From Aphrocallistes beatrix (Eukaryota; Porifera; Hexactinellida; Sceptrulophora; Aphrocallistidae), in contig OY725496.1 of NCBI GenBank assembly GCA_963281255.1, positions 2,294,001-2,358,000 of the forward strand: 64,000 bases of DNA, read 5' to 3'. A model generated the notes under the pieces. That model had not been told where the DNA came from. It ran no database searches and saw only the letters and a list, made by a program, of their open reading frames with translations. Numbering within the stretch: position 1 is the stretch's first letter; each line of letters starts with the position of its first letter. This document shows positions 11,402 through 23,200 of the stretch, piece by piece. The position numbers and the translations under genes are program-made.

Positions 11402-12049
11402 TAAAAAAAATCGACTAATATCCTTATTACTCGCTAAAATGAACGAAAAACCATACAATCTAATCATGGCCTCCTTAATACACGTCCTTGTATATCATCG
11501 AGAAGGCATGAAATATAGAAGTCAAGTTTTAACACAATTCAAAGTTTAATTGACCGATTAATAAAAAACCATATAGGATAAGTGTTGCAAAATTCCCGGG
11601 AATTTATAAGACCTGGAAATTTCTGCATAGTGTTTAAATAAATCTGATTGTTTCCGAGGCATTTCTCTGAAGAAAATAAATTGAATTCAATTTAAACCTT
11701 TCTTTATTTGGCTCTAAATACTCAAAGAGAATAAAGGAAAATGTAAAAAAAAGTAAATTATACAACCAGTGCCGAACTGATTCAAGATGGATCAATAATA
11801 AATGTAATACAAAATCGAATACTAGTTGTAAGTATAAGTTATCCGATTCTTCTATATACGTATAACAATCGGGAAACCTATCAAATAGCTCACAATTGAT
11901 GATTGTATAAAAGTGTAATAACCACAGGCATATATATTTATCATATTTAAGTTTGAACTTATGCTTGACTTGTGGATAAGAAAAATAGAGGCTGGTAGAA
12001 TGGGTATGTTTGCTAGGATGACAAATTTAATTGAAGTGTACATGACTAT
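11402..12049. other. Non-coding AT-rich stretch
   Basis: About 650 bp without recognisable gene or repeat. It may contain an eroded upstream part of the hAT transposase that follows, but no motif confirms this. Confidence 0.35.
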
Positions 12050-12643
12050 CAATTAACTGATGAGTTGAGAGATGCAATCATTTTACACCTCAATGTCCTG
12101 AGAGATGAATTTATACGATATTTCCCAGAAATTAATAAAACCGACTTTAATCTACTAGTGAGGAACCCTTTTGTAGAAACAGTGCAAGATTGGATTCCAG
12201 ATGAGCTAGATGCGGTACAAGAAGAATTTCTAAATTTAATTAATGATTCAAATGCCAAAGTCTTATTCTCAACACTAACTCTTCCAAAATTTTGGTGTTC
12301 CATGTTGCGTACCTATCCATTGGTAGCACAGATCGCAATCAAGGCTATAATGCCGTTTCCTTGAACTTACTTATGTGAAACAGGTTTTTCTAGCCTAGTA
12401 GCCATCAAGACGAAGAATCGCAATAGATTGGATGTTGAACCTGATTTGAGATGTTGCCTCTCAGAAACAGAGCCTAGAATTCTCTACTTGTTGAAAAAAA
12501 GCAGTTCCAACCTCCACATTAGATATTCTGATAATTTTATAAGAGCAGTAATAACACATTTATCACATGAATATGATAGGGGGTCATGAGAATATTTCAC
12601 ATATGTAAAAGGGGTCGCATGATAAAAAGGTTGAAAACCACTG
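12050..12643 (+). mobile_element. hAT (ZBED5/Charlie-like) element remnant, 3-prime part
   Basis: The right end (12612-12643) is the inverse of CAGTGGTTTTCAACCTTTTT followed by the GCGACCCC motif. I recognise this as a common terminus of Charlie-type hAT elements whose transposases resemble ZBED5/FAM200/SCAND3. The left end has been lost. Confidence 0.7.
12065..12540 (+). pseudogene. hAT transposase, C-terminal dimerisation region
   Basis: One frame reads MRDAIILHLNVLRDEFIRYF, then NPFVETVQDWIPDEL, TLPKFWCSMLRTYPLVAQ and AIKAIMPFP, then a stop. It continues in the same frame as [20 protein letters not shown] and [12 protein letters not shown]. The pattern FW...P, then YLCE.GFS...KTK.RNRL, is the hAT C-terminal region of ZBED5-like transposases. 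Only this part remains and it has an internal stop, so it is a dead fragment. Confidence 0.8.
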
Positions 12644-12889
12644 AACTAGTACTATCAGATGGTAGACCGCTCAGTAATACAATGAAATTAACAATATTAA
12701 ATGTTGCTGTTCTTTTTTTACGCCATGCAAAGTTTTTCGAGGGTGGTATCCTTAACCCTATCTAAAATGAAACATAGTTACTACATGTAGTTCCAATACT
12801 TGATTTAATTGCATGAAACTTGTTTATCGTTCGTAACAAGTCCTTTAATAAACTCATAAAAAGGTGAAGAAGGTGATGGGCGCTATAGT

Positions 12890-13251
12890 AAGGTAGTGAC
12901 CGTTATAGACAGGTGATGGCCGTTATACACAGTTTTAGGGTCAGTAAGGGACTACAAACGGGTTGCCGCTGGCCGCGTTGAGCAGGTGATCGCTATATAC
13001 AGGTTCAATATTATGGAATTTCGGACCGGACTGTTCATTGGTGACCGTTATATTGAGTGGCCGTTATAACAGGTTCGACTGCAGGGTTTCATACAGAGGG
13101 TAGTAGGGGGGGCACTTGCTCCCCCTGTTCATTCAAGTGCCCCCCTAGAAATAAAATGCATAACATGAAGAGATGTGATTTAGTACATGCCCCCCTTAGA
13201 TATCCCATATTGCCCCCCTTGCATGCAAATCCTGTATGAAACACTGGACTG
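12890..13251. mobile_element. Pogo/Tigger-like fragment interrupted by a small MITE
   Basis: Repeated GACCGTTATA/GGCCGTTATA motifs lead to a terminus, the inverse of CAGTCGAACCTGTTATAACG, followed by TA. That terminus is split by the 165-bp element at 13082-13246. The left end is not clear. Confidence 0.4.
13082..13246. mobile_element. 165-bp MITE with CAG ends
   Basis: Inverted ends CAGGGTTTCATACAG and CAGTGTTTCATACAG enclose C-rich and G-rich blocks (AGTAGGGGGGG, TGCCCCCCTT). The 5-bp sequence GACTG occurs on both sides and is probably the target duplication. It sits exactly in the terminus of the surrounding element. Confidence 0.55.
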
Positions 13252-13260
13252 TATATATAT

Positions 13261-13303
13261 ATACACAAACAAACAAACATTAATAGAGGTTTAATAGTAA
13301 GGA
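13261..13303 (-). mobile_element. Helitron-like 5-prime end fragment
   Basis: The reverse strand reads TCCTTACTATTAAACCTCTA followed by TTAATGTTTG, the start seen in the H family. The body is missing because the next element begins at 13319. Confidence 0.35.
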
Positions 13304-13560
13304 CATAAATATATATATGTTATGGACCAAAGTGTAAATTGACCAAGATTTTACAATCTTGGCTAAATCTTGGCTAAAAGCAACTTTGGCTGAGTAGATT
13401 TATTTAATCTTATTGCGTTATGCGTGAGTGTAGTCAAGATTATGGTTACCAGTTGAGAAAATCCAATATAAAACTCATTCATGTTAACAGTAATTAGCAA
13501 TGCACAACAATTAATTAAAAATATTAACAATTCAACAAAGGTATGAGTCATTCGTACTAG

Positions 13561-13860
13561 TTACTTGCTCTGTTACGAGGGACAGGGTGTAATTCAGTTG
13601 TTACTTGCTCTGTTATGAGGGACAGGGTGTAATTCAGTTGTCACTTGCTCTGTTATAAGGGACAGGGTGTAATTCAGTTGTCACTTGCTCTGTTATAAGG
13701 GACAGGGTGTAATTCAGCTGTTACTTGCTCTGTTATAAGGGATAGGGTGTAATTCAGTTGTCACTTGCTCTGTTATAAGGGACAGGGTGTAATTCATTTG
13801 TCACTTGCTCTGTTATAAGGGACAGGGTGTAATTCAGTTGTCACTTGCTCTGTTATGAGA
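13561..13860 (+). repeat. 40-bp minisatellite inside the integrase element (7.5 copies)
   Basis: The unit is 40 bp, containing TTACTTGCTCTGTTATGAGG and GACAGGGTGTAATTCAGTTG. The array lies between the left terminal repeat and the integrase gene. The same unit is amplified to about 69 copies in the second element at 48996-51750. Confidence 0.95.
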
Positions 13861-14150
13861 GGATGAACTTGTTTTGAAAAAAACAGGTTTTAAGCAGCCA
13901 TTAACCCAGGAAGAAATGAAGAGAAAATAAGTTTGTTAGTTAATTCTTCTGAGGATTTTGGCAAAAGCATCCACCTTCGAGCAGCTGAGAAGTACAGCGT
14001 CTGTCGGTTTGAGATATTGTCGAGCTGCATACGAAGGGTGGAGAGTTTCGAGGAAAAGAGAAAGCCCGCGCATTAGTAGTTGCCAAGGAAGATGTTTACG
14101 AGACTCTCTGCAAAGCACACGACAATACCTGTCATGCAGGGAGGTTTAGA

Positions 14151-15898
14151 ATGTGGGCCTATTTGGAGAGACATAAACTGCACATTACTCGCTCGATCTT
14201 GGACATATTTTTACGACTCTGTCCTATATGCCAGGAGAAGAAGGGGAAGGTGACTACGAAAAGGATTGTCCACAAGCCAATCATTCCTCCAACTGTTGGC
14301 CAGCGTGCACAGTCTGACCTGATAGATCTACGAATGATGGAGGATAACGGGTACAATTACATCCTCAATTACCAGGACTGCTTTAGCAAGTTTATTGTGT
14401 TGAGAGCGCTTAAAACGAAGTCCTCTGAAGAGGTGTGTGAACACCTGATCTCTATATTCTGTGAACATGGAGCACCTCACATCTTCCATACAGATAACGG
14501 GCGTGAATTTAGTAATAACATGCTGAATACGGCACTGCTTACTCAGTGGAAGAGCACACGATTCGTATATGGAGGCCTCGGAAATCTACAGATCAAGGAT
14601 GCATTGAGCGAGCCAACCAGGATGTCGAGAAGCTGCTCTTTGCCCGCCTCAAATCATTGAAAAAGCCAATGGACCGTTGGGTGAGTGAGTTAAAATATGT
14701 TCAATATACTAAGAATACTGTTAAACATTCTGCTCTGGGCCGTAGTCCCTTTGAGGTACACTTTGGGAGGAGCCCCCTGATCTATCTGTAGATTTGATGC
14801 TACCCCAGGAGCTGGTAGACTCACTCCACACCGAGGACGATGTGGAGAAAGCTCTACAGATGGGTGGCGAGATCATCGAATTCTCTACTCAAACTACCGA
14901 GACTACAGCAGTTCCTGTCCCACGATCGAGCACTCCTATCTTACCCCCACTCTCTCGCATGACTCTATGTCAGCCAGATAGAGATGTGCCAATTCCTTCA
15001 GCCGATGTTTCTAACCAAGTGGATAGAGACCAACAGCCTCAGGCATGTTCTTCATATAGCCCAGAACCTGTCCACGAGTACACTGAAGTTGAAGTTCCCT
15101 CCTCGCCTCTCTCTTCTACTGACGAGCTGGATGAAGCAATTCTCTCAGAGCTGCATCCAGTACTAGTTCAGGATGAGGATTCTTACGACTTGGAGGTTAG
15201 ACCGCTTATTAGGACTGATGTTATACCATTTGTTAACCCAAATGATAGACTTCTTCCTCCCGATGTCGATCCTGAACTTCGATTTAACGAGAATGCTTGT
15301 GCTAATTGTGAACTGAGTGATGAGGCTATGCCATCCGTTAAATGTTCCTACTGTACAGATGACCTCAACTTCCACCCAGACTGTTTATTCAGTGTAGAGC
15401 CATATGGGGATAGGCACGTACAGTACTTTTGCTCAAGGGATGATTACTGTGCACATGAACTGCAAAGGCAATCGAATCGCAAGGTCGCATTCCATGGGCT
15501 GTGTAAACAGGGTGAAGACATGATAACGTCAAGCAATAAGCGATTGAAGGCTATCATGCTGGGGATAATGTAAGGATCTCCATTCCACTAGTAGACCCCT
15601 TGGCCCGACCAGTCTCATTGGGGTCGTAATGAAGGTGATCTCAGATGGGTCTGCATTTATGATTGACACCAAACATGGCATAATTTCTACTCCCTTGTCT
15701 TACTCAGATATTACACCAAGTAATACGACTCAACTATTACACCCTGAACAAGTACTAGACACACACCTGTCGGTCAGAACGGCAGCCCAACGTGATGTAG
15801 GAGGTCCTACTCCTAACTCCTGTAAGTGCAAGACAAGATGTAATACTAATCGTTGTATTTGCTTCAAACGTAAGGTTAAATGTTCTTCAAAATGTCAT
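14151..15898 (+). pseudogene. Integrase with PHD-like and Cys-rich C-terminal domains (KRBA2-like)
   Basis: A transposon integrase broken by frameshifts near 14575 and 14780 and a stop at 15573. The RNase-H-fold core has Asp in QSDLIDLR, Asp in HTDNGREFSN and Glu in [12 protein letters not shown], a D,D,E set. A zinc-binding CPIC lies near the start of the visible part. Downstream, an acidic linker leads to CANCELSD...CSYC...FHPDC...YFC (about 15295-15435), a PHD-finger-like Cys/His spacing. Last comes CKCKTRCNTNRCICFKRKVK followed by CSSKCH (15824-15898), the Cys-rich tail seen in KRBA2-like proteins. The N-terminal part before 14151 is only partly legible. The breaks indicate no full product. 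Confidence 0.75.
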
Positions 15899-15901
15899 AA
15901 T

Positions 15902-16055
15902 CAGTGGCGTGGCTATGGGGGGGCTTGGGGGGTCCAAGGCACCCCAAAATTTTTCCAATTTACTAATTTAACCTACTACACTTTTTCAAGTGGGCATATA
16001 TGTGGCGTTTATTCGAGGGGAGTTATTCCTTATTTTGAACACGAATATGTTGTAC
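15902..16055. mobile_element. hAT-like MITE left end
   Basis: It starts CAGTGGCGTGGCTATGGGGG, a familiar hAT terminus, exactly where the integrase element breaks off. The right end is not seen before the foldback element at 16056. Confidence 0.35.
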
Positions 16056-17007
16056 CATAGCCTACTATATATAAGGCCTAAGAGTAACTTAACCAGGGAT
16101 GCGGTTGAAGATGGATGAAGAAATAAATGAACTGCCTTAAATCATTAACAAAGCACAATAGAGCTTAGGAATGTATTACCAGCATATATAAATATGGTGT
16201 CAAAGCACCCATATCAGTTGTTAAAATTTAGATTAGCCATCAAATGATTGCGCAACAGGTTATATTTAGGTCAAATTTAGTGATTTGTTATATTTAGGTC
16301 AAATTTAGTGATTGAAGTGAATGTGTTAATACTAAAAATTTGGAATTTTTTCATGGAATGTTCTTAGATTCCAGTGTTGCTATGGAAACGTGTTTTGGTC
16401 AGTTGGGGCTATATCTTTAAAACAGCGATAGCTAGACATTTAAATTTAATCCCATTTGATAGCAAATAGGCCACTTCCTATTAAGCTATAATACAATGTA
16501 TGTGTCTTAATTCAATAATTTATGAGTTATTAGACAATTTATCATATTGGTCACATTTGGTAATTTGTCGAATAACTCGTAAACCATTGAATTTAGACAC
16601 ATAAATTGTATTATAGCTTAATAGGAAGTAGCCTATTTGCTATCTTTAAATTTGAATGTCTAGCTATCGCTGTTTTAAAGATATAGCCCCAACTGACCAA
16701 AAGACGTTTCCATAGCAACACTGGAATGTAAGAACATTCCATTAAAAAATTCCAAATTTTTAGTATTAACACATTCACTTCAATCACTTAATTTGACCTA
16801 AATATAACAAATCACTAAATTTGACCTAAATATAACCTGTTGCGCAATCATTTGATGACTAATCTAAATTTTAACAACTGATATGGGTGCTTTGACACCA
16901 TATTTATATATGCTGGTAATACATTCCTAAGCTCTATTGTGCTTTGTTAATGATTTAAGGCAGTTCATGTATTTCTTCATCCATCTTCTACCGCATCCCT
17001 GATTAAC
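16056..17007. mobile_element. Foldback element FB, copy a (right end truncated)
   Basis: Two arms of roughly 450-500 bp are near reverse complements and meet around 16540. The left end starts CATAGCCTACTATATATAAG. The right arm stops inside the corresponding CCCTGGTTAAG block, where a Helitron-like fragment joins. The complete copy is at 42878-43923. Confidence 0.75.
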
Positions 17008-17819
17008 TTTTTGTCCGCCGGAGGCACCCTTTGGGTGCCTGCGCTCACGATGAGTAATTATAAAAGAGATAGCATCTCTAAACATGTGTGTCTTAGTCTT
17101 ACTGTTATAATTGATATTACTCGAAAAATCATCAAATTTGTCAGTATTTAAATATTTGATGTGTAATGATGACGTCATCACAGAGTGATGAGTCATCATT
17201 TTTTGATGATAGTTATATCACATGTGAAAAATATCTATATACACATTCTATTAAAATTTCAGCCTTCTATCATCTAAAATACAGTGTCGGCGCTAGAGAT
17301 GGGGCTTGACGAGGCTAGAGCCCCATCGAAAAATTTTATCAGCCTCATCACTTGATGGGGCTGAGAAGAGACAGACTAGGGAACTTTTAGAAAAAAAAAA
17401 TTAAAACATGAACTTTTATTATTGAAAATTTATTATTGTGTAGAATCATATTTCGATAATCACCATTGTAGCATCAAATTTCGAATAATCACCATTGTAA
17501 TAATATTACAATTTTTAAAGTAATTATTCAATATTGTTTTGTGCAATTTTATAATTACACGTTCAGCTCCACCAAAAATAGTTCTAGCCCAGTTCAGCCC
17601 CATCATTCCCGGAGAGCTAGCGCCGCCACTGCTAAAATAGCTGAGTTAAAGCCGAAAAACTGGAATTTCTAATTATAAAAATGTAACAATGACGTCATAA
17701 TTCCATGATGAGTCGACATTTCTGTCTGATCCCGAACTTAGTGGAGCCATAGCCAAAAGAGCCTTACATGCCAAAAATCAGCTTTCTGTGACCGGCAGTT
17801 TCTTCAATCAATTCGTTGC

Positions 17820-17858
<39 letters not shown>
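17008..17858 (-). mobile_element. Helitron-like element, copy H3, with an internal hAT MITE
   Basis: H-family body in inverse orientation: GTCCGCCGGAGG near 17012, then TGATGACGTCATCA at about 17165, TGACGTCATAATTCCATGAT near 17690, and a TA microsatellite at 17822-17860. The terminal hairpin is lost. The copy is split at 17282-17631 by a 350-bp MITE. Confidence 0.5.
17282..17631. mobile_element. 350-bp hAT-type MITE with 8-bp target duplication
   Basis: Inverted ends are CAGTGTCGGCGCTAG and CAGTGGCGGCGCTAG. The 8 bases CTAAAATA are duplicated exactly at 17274-17281 and 17632-17639. An 8-bp duplication with CAGTG ends is diagnostic of hAT. It lies within Helitron-like copy H3, so it is younger than that copy. 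Confidence 0.8.
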
Positions 17859-17860
<2 letters not shown>

Positions 17861-17863
<3 letters not shown>

Positions 17864-18338
17864 TGCCCGGACAAAAGTATTCGACCACCACAGAAACTGC
17901 CATACAAATAGTGTTAAAGTGGGTCTATTCATAAAGGAATATGTTCTCAAACTGTAAGGAATACTCTATTTTTTATTTCAAATTCGTAAACTACACATTC
18001 TAATTATTCATAATTGATAGCCTCAGCTTAATTACTAACTCCCAAGTTAATAAATATCAACATTTGCTACTTGATGCTACTTGTCCCAAGTCACAGCCAT
18101 TATATATGATGGCGTTTAGTGACACAAAGTGGCATAGGTTCATAATTTTCAACATAAGAATATGTAATTGAGTTGAAACTCTCAATTATGAGTAATTATA
18201 ATGTGTAGATTGCGAATTTGAACTAAAAAATAGAGTATTTTCTACTGTTTAGGGACATGTTCCTTCTTAAAAAGATCTAATTTAATACTATTTGTATGTA
18301 AGTTTTCGTGGTGGTCGAATACTTTTGTCCGGGCAGTG
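17861..18338. mobile_element. Tc1-like MITE, 478 bp
   Basis: Ends are CAGTGCCCGGACAAAAGTAT and its inverse, flanked by TA on both sides. The two halves are inverted over about 190 bp. The termini match the general Tc1 end (CAGTG...ACAAAAGTATTCG). No transposase is inside. Related copies or halves lie at 47560, 48090, 58109 and 59650. Confidence 0.8.
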
Positions 18339-18340
18339 TA

Positions 18341-19073
18341 TATATATGGATCATTCCATGTGAGATCGACCAATTCGACCAACTGTTCCATGTCGAGCAT
18401 CTCAGAAATTCTTGTAATTTTGCCTGTAAGTTTTGCATACTAGTGCATGATCATTTGTACAATATCAGCTTTCAATACCTTTTGGTTTTATAATTATAGC
18501 CATTTCAAAATTTGACGATTATCATAGTTTTGACACTCTTGTTTTAAAGGCCCCCTTAATCAAATGTGACATACTATATCTTTCAATTCTTAACTTAGAT
18601 GTCCAGTTTTTTAATGGTTGTTAATCATATAGTTACCTAATATTCTTAGCTAAATTGGGTATTCTTATTGCCTAGTTTAGATTTAATTCTTATCTAAACA
18701 TATTTTCATCAATTTATCAAAAAAATTTCAAAATAATAATTCTTCATGTCTCCAATGGTTTAGAATTTGCCCATTTACTTTTTAATTTTGCTCTATATAT
18801 GTACAATATTCCTGGTAAATTTCATGGCTTACATCAGTTCTTTACTGTTAAATTCCAACCTATTTTAAATCATTCCAAATTTTAATTTGTATCAAATTTT
18901 TCAAATTTTCCTGATGCCTACGAATGAAGAACTCTGAAATAATTGATATTTGTTTCTATTTCTTAGTCCTACAATTATATAGATATACTTTCTTCAGTTG
19001 TGAGAATTGTAGTTGAAATTTGTGTGTGTTTTTATATCTTGTACTATACTATATTAGAAATATTTGTACAAGT
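18341..19073. other. Non-coding AT-rich stretch
   Basis: About 730 bp, T-rich on the plus strand, with no gene or repeat structure recognised. Confidence 0.4.
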
Positions 19074-20198
19074 ACTAATAATCTTCTTTTTTCTTAATAT
19101 TGTAAAACGATTATCTTCTTAATTTCTTTAGTTATCAATATACCTAGCTTTCTATTGACAAAATAACTAATATATTGTTCTGTTCATACACATAGCATGG
19201 CAACGTTTCGCTACCATCCAAAACTTGTCAAATGTGGTTTCTAATTCGGGATCAAATTTAATCTGCACAACTTTGCATATAATGAAGTATTGTAATAGTA
19301 AGTATTGTAATAGTCTAAGGGTTCAGTTTATCTCGAATAGCATGGCAAGTTTTTGTTGTTATGTAAAACTTGCCAAATACGGTTTCTATTTCGGGATCAA
19401 GTTCCAGTTGCACTACTTTGTATATAATGAAGGATTGTTATAAGTATTGTAATAACATAAATACTTTGATGTCGTCGTATGATTATGCGAAAACTGTAAT
19501 CATAATTCAGATTTATATAATTTGTTCTTGTCTAAAGCAATATGGATATTCCAGAGTGTTCTGTTGGTATAATTTTATACTAAATTGCCACAAAACGAAA
19601 TATGTTAGAAAACAAGGCCTTAAGAAAATATCTGATCTCGATAATGATGCAATACATCTTTTGGAGATCAGAGCTGGTCACATCTTTACACTAGAAATCG
19701 ATGCAATATGTCTTCATCATGAACAAGTTTATATCTCAAAGTAGTCCAGTTGGCAGTTAGCTTGCTGTGACCCATGGCAGTTGTACAACAAAAAAAATAG
19801 TACAAATACCTTAAAACTCTGAATACTACATTAGCAGACGCTCTAAACAAAATCATCCCAACAACAAATGAGTTTACTATAAAGCCAGATCAAAAGTTGT
19901 GCTATCAATGCTTCGATAAATTTTATTTGCGAATTTAAAAATTTAACTTAGCAATGAAATTAATTGGATTGCTATAAAGATTAATTCATTATCTGCAAAG
20001 TAGTGGAAAATGAAATTTGATCCCGAATTAGAAACCACATTTGACAAGTTTTGGATGGTAACGAAACCTTGCCATGCTATGTGTAAAAACAGAACAATAT
20101 ATTAATTATTTTGTCAATAGAAAGCTAGGCATATTGATAACTAAAGAAATTAAGAAGATAATCGTTTTACAAAATTAGGAAAAAAGAAGATTAATAGT
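19074..20198. mobile_element. Foldback-like element with 190-bp terminal inverted repeats
   Basis: Sequence 19074-19262 is repeated in inverse at about 20011-20198, including CTAGCTTTCTATTGACAAAA and GATCAAATTT. Near the left end, about 125 bp (AGCATGGCAA... to AGTATTGTAAT) is tandemly duplicated at 19195-19320 and 19340-19455. The right end stops a few bases from the OTU gene's stop codon at 20202. No target duplication was identified. Confidence 0.6.
19600..19960 (+). pseudogene. Fragment of a Cys-rich protein, family not recognised
   Basis: Within the foldback element, a frame reads RAGHIFTLEIDAICLHHEQ and VYISK, then stops. It continues in other frames through LACCDPW and finally CYQCFDKF. 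The order CxHHE, CCDP, CxxC resembles the first exon of uncharacterised invertebrate proteins with a zinc-binding start. I cannot name the family. The frameshifts show it is dead. Confidence 0.35.
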
Positions 20199-20201
20199 CA
20201 T

Positions 20202-23200
20202 TCAGTGATTCGTTGAGTTGTTGCTAACATCTGGTACCTTAAATGATTCGTATTCCGAATTCATTAGGCGAATAACTGGCTCGTAATGATTGTGATTAAT
20301 GTTGGATATGTAGATGGAGATAGCATTTGGATCTCTGGCATGATCAGAATACCGACGCCAGATTTTTCGCGTCCAGAGTTTGGTAGCATCATACAGTTCT
20401 GTAGATATAAATACGTCCGAGTCCAACATGCAAGAAATGGCCATCACCTCGACATCACTAGCCCATACATTATTTTCTGTCATAGCTGATGTTTTTAAGT
20501 ATGTCACAGGAGATCTATCCTTACTGAAAGTCTTAAGGTACCGGTTAACGATTGATTTCCCATCCGTTACCATGTATCTGCACAATTCTGCTCTGAGCTT
20601 GGCATGGTGGTTTTCGGTGCCAGATACCATCTTAGATATGCACCTAAAGAAACAATTCCCATCCATTCCATCTTTTCAGTCTGCCACGGAATGAACTGAG
20701 ACAGAAGAGAACCGGCTAGTGCTGGTTGTTGTTCGAGGCTCTCAACATAAGCAATCCCAAGTAGTTGACACTTCTCCTTTTGCCATTGCTCAGTAATAGG
20801 ATGATAGCACGGTCCTAATTTGGGCCAAGCTGGCAATCTGAATGGCATATTTTCTGTCGCGGAGGCAAATCTCTTGTTAATCAACTCCGATTCCAGGTGT
20901 TCACAAATCTGAAAGAATAAAAGACGAAAATATACTTAGAATTACATACCAGACTACGATCGTGATATAGTTAGTATGTTTACTCACAACTGGGAATAGA
21001 ACCTTGTGTGCGTACTCGATACAATGTCGGCTCTGCATGGTGGGGTTATAACATTTGTTAGCAAAAGCTTCTTCTGTCCACTGAAGAAGCATGTTCATAA
21101 CCTCTTCTCTCTAAAACACAATTGAACTGATTATATTTGATTCACAAAAACATTTTATACATTCTTAGATGATAGCAACAAACCATTTGGAATGGAGTAA
21201 CATTTTTGAGAACAGAGAATAGGACAGTAATCGTTGGACACATCTGTCTGTTCAGTGTGTTATGAAGTAATTCATGCAGTTGCGAAATAAACGCCTCGTT
21301 TATTAATTTCTTAATTACATCATCCTATAGTTAAAGAAAATAATTAGATCAAGTCCTGAGGTTCACTCACAAAATTATTATATAAGTTGTACACCTTAAA
21401 TTGACTTACTTTGAGCAGATTTAATTCTTCCACTATTGATTCTCGTGAAATACCGAATAAATACTGTTCGTCGTTCACATTCGTCACCTAACAAGATTGT
21501 TAGTTAAATCATACAAAGATCTAATTAATTGAATCGAATTTTGCATCAATCTATAGGACTATACCTTGGGTCTCTTGGAAGCAGAATTAGATGAAACGTG
21601 TGTATTTTTTCTCTTCAAAGGTTTTCCTCGAGATGGAAAAAGTGTATTTGTTGGTGCATCTACTATAGTAGACTGCTTATTGAGTGGCTACAAATATAAG
21701 TTAATATTATACTTTATAAGGGAAGGTATGCTTAATTGATCAAGTGTCATTCACCTGGAATTCGATTTCGCGCTGACGATACTTTTTAGACAAGTGAAGA
21801 GGATAGGTAACAATAAGTTGTGTTTCATCTTTGATGGCGACTACATGACCTTTTGTTACCTTTGTTGCCTCGAAAGGATCAGTATATTTAGGTTGTTTCG
21901 ATGTATTTGGAAGCTTTTTATCTTTCCTGATGTTTCGCACCAAAAACAGCTCCCCCTCTTGGATATTAGAACTAAAATTCCAAAATTGGTTTCATATTAT
22001 TAAATATCAACATTGCTAGTTATAAGGAGATTATATATAATTATCGTATATACCTATTCTTCTTCATCTTCTTGTCATAAATACGTTTTTGCGTAGATTG
22101 CTCGATTTTGATGTTTACGCGAGCTTCAGATTCATTTTGCTGTCGATTGAATTCCATTTCACTACCTAGATCATCATTTGCTTCCATTTCAATATCGAAT
22201 GGGTCAACTAGAGTCTCATTAATAATTGACTCATTTTCTGATGACTGTGGTTCTTCGCTAGGGTATGTAGACAACTTCCTGCTAAGAATAAGCAAAGGAA
22301 TAGCATCACATTTTCGGCCAAACATAAGTTCAAAAGATGTAAATTTCGTGGCGCGCTTGATCTTAGTGTTTGCAGCCATCACTGCAAACGGTAGCTTTGT
22401 TGGCCAAGATCCATCAGAAGTTAGCCGAAGTTTTTCAATTTTTCTGTAAATAAATATGCATCAAATCCGTACAATACAATACAATACAATTTATCACGTA
22501 ATATACTTTAATGACAAGTCTGCTGCTAGTAACTATTGAATACTTGACACAATAATTACATGCATATATACATATTTCAAAATAACTATTTAACATAGTA
22601 CCTCTTCAATATCTTGTTGTGGGCCTCCACAAGGCCATTACTTTGAGGGTAATAAGCACTTGAACGCCGGTTATCTACTCCAAGATCATGATGCATTGCA
22701 TTGAACTCCTTGAAGAGGTTGAACAATTATTTGATCATAAGGCGAAAGATAGTTGGGTAATGTTATTAAGAAATTTAAGAAAATTCATATTCTTTTTGTA
22801 AATATCTTAAAACTATGTGCAGGTACAGGCAATCGAATGAAATTTTAGACTATACCTGGGGGGAATTATTAATGATGTTTTGTGATAAATAAAATAAAAA
22901 TACGTATCATTGTTTTCACTGTTTTATGACAGTGTTATGAAATCATACTGTAGGAATCATGATCTGTACTTGTTACGTAAAAATCTGAGAAAGTAATCAT
23001 AACAGAATGCAAATGCTTTAAAACACAACGTAGTATAAGCAACAATTTACGGCTGTTTTGAAATATTTGGTTACAAATTATTCATGAGGCATACACAGCA
23101 CTTCGTTGCATGGTTTTTCACTTAGAAGTCAAATCAACATTATTGGAAACTTCATGGCAAGTTTGTATGATTTATTCCCACTTTGTCAATTCTCATTTAG

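Larger units (their letters stand above)
13319..15901 (+). mobile_element. KRBA2/Ginger-like integrase element, truncated copy 1
   Basis: It starts GTTATGGACCAAAGTGTAAA, the same terminus as the complete copy at 48666-55557. Part of the inner inverted repeat is deleted near 13387. Then come a short 40-bp minisatellite and a plus-strand integrase gene. The element breaks at about 15901, where a hAT-like end begins, so the right terminal repeat is missing. Cut-and-paste elements with retrovirus-like integrases are grouped as Ginger. KRBA2-like proteins of invertebrates share this layout. The exact family is inference. Confidence 0.7.

Noticed and set aside
13057..13239. Open frames over the C-rich and G-rich MITE
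   Set aside because: Opposite-strand frames over a 165-bp palindromic insertion; no coding features.
20286..20694. Plus-strand open frames over the OTU exon
   Set aside because: They are shadows of the minus-strand OTU coding sequence, which has clear catalytic motifs.
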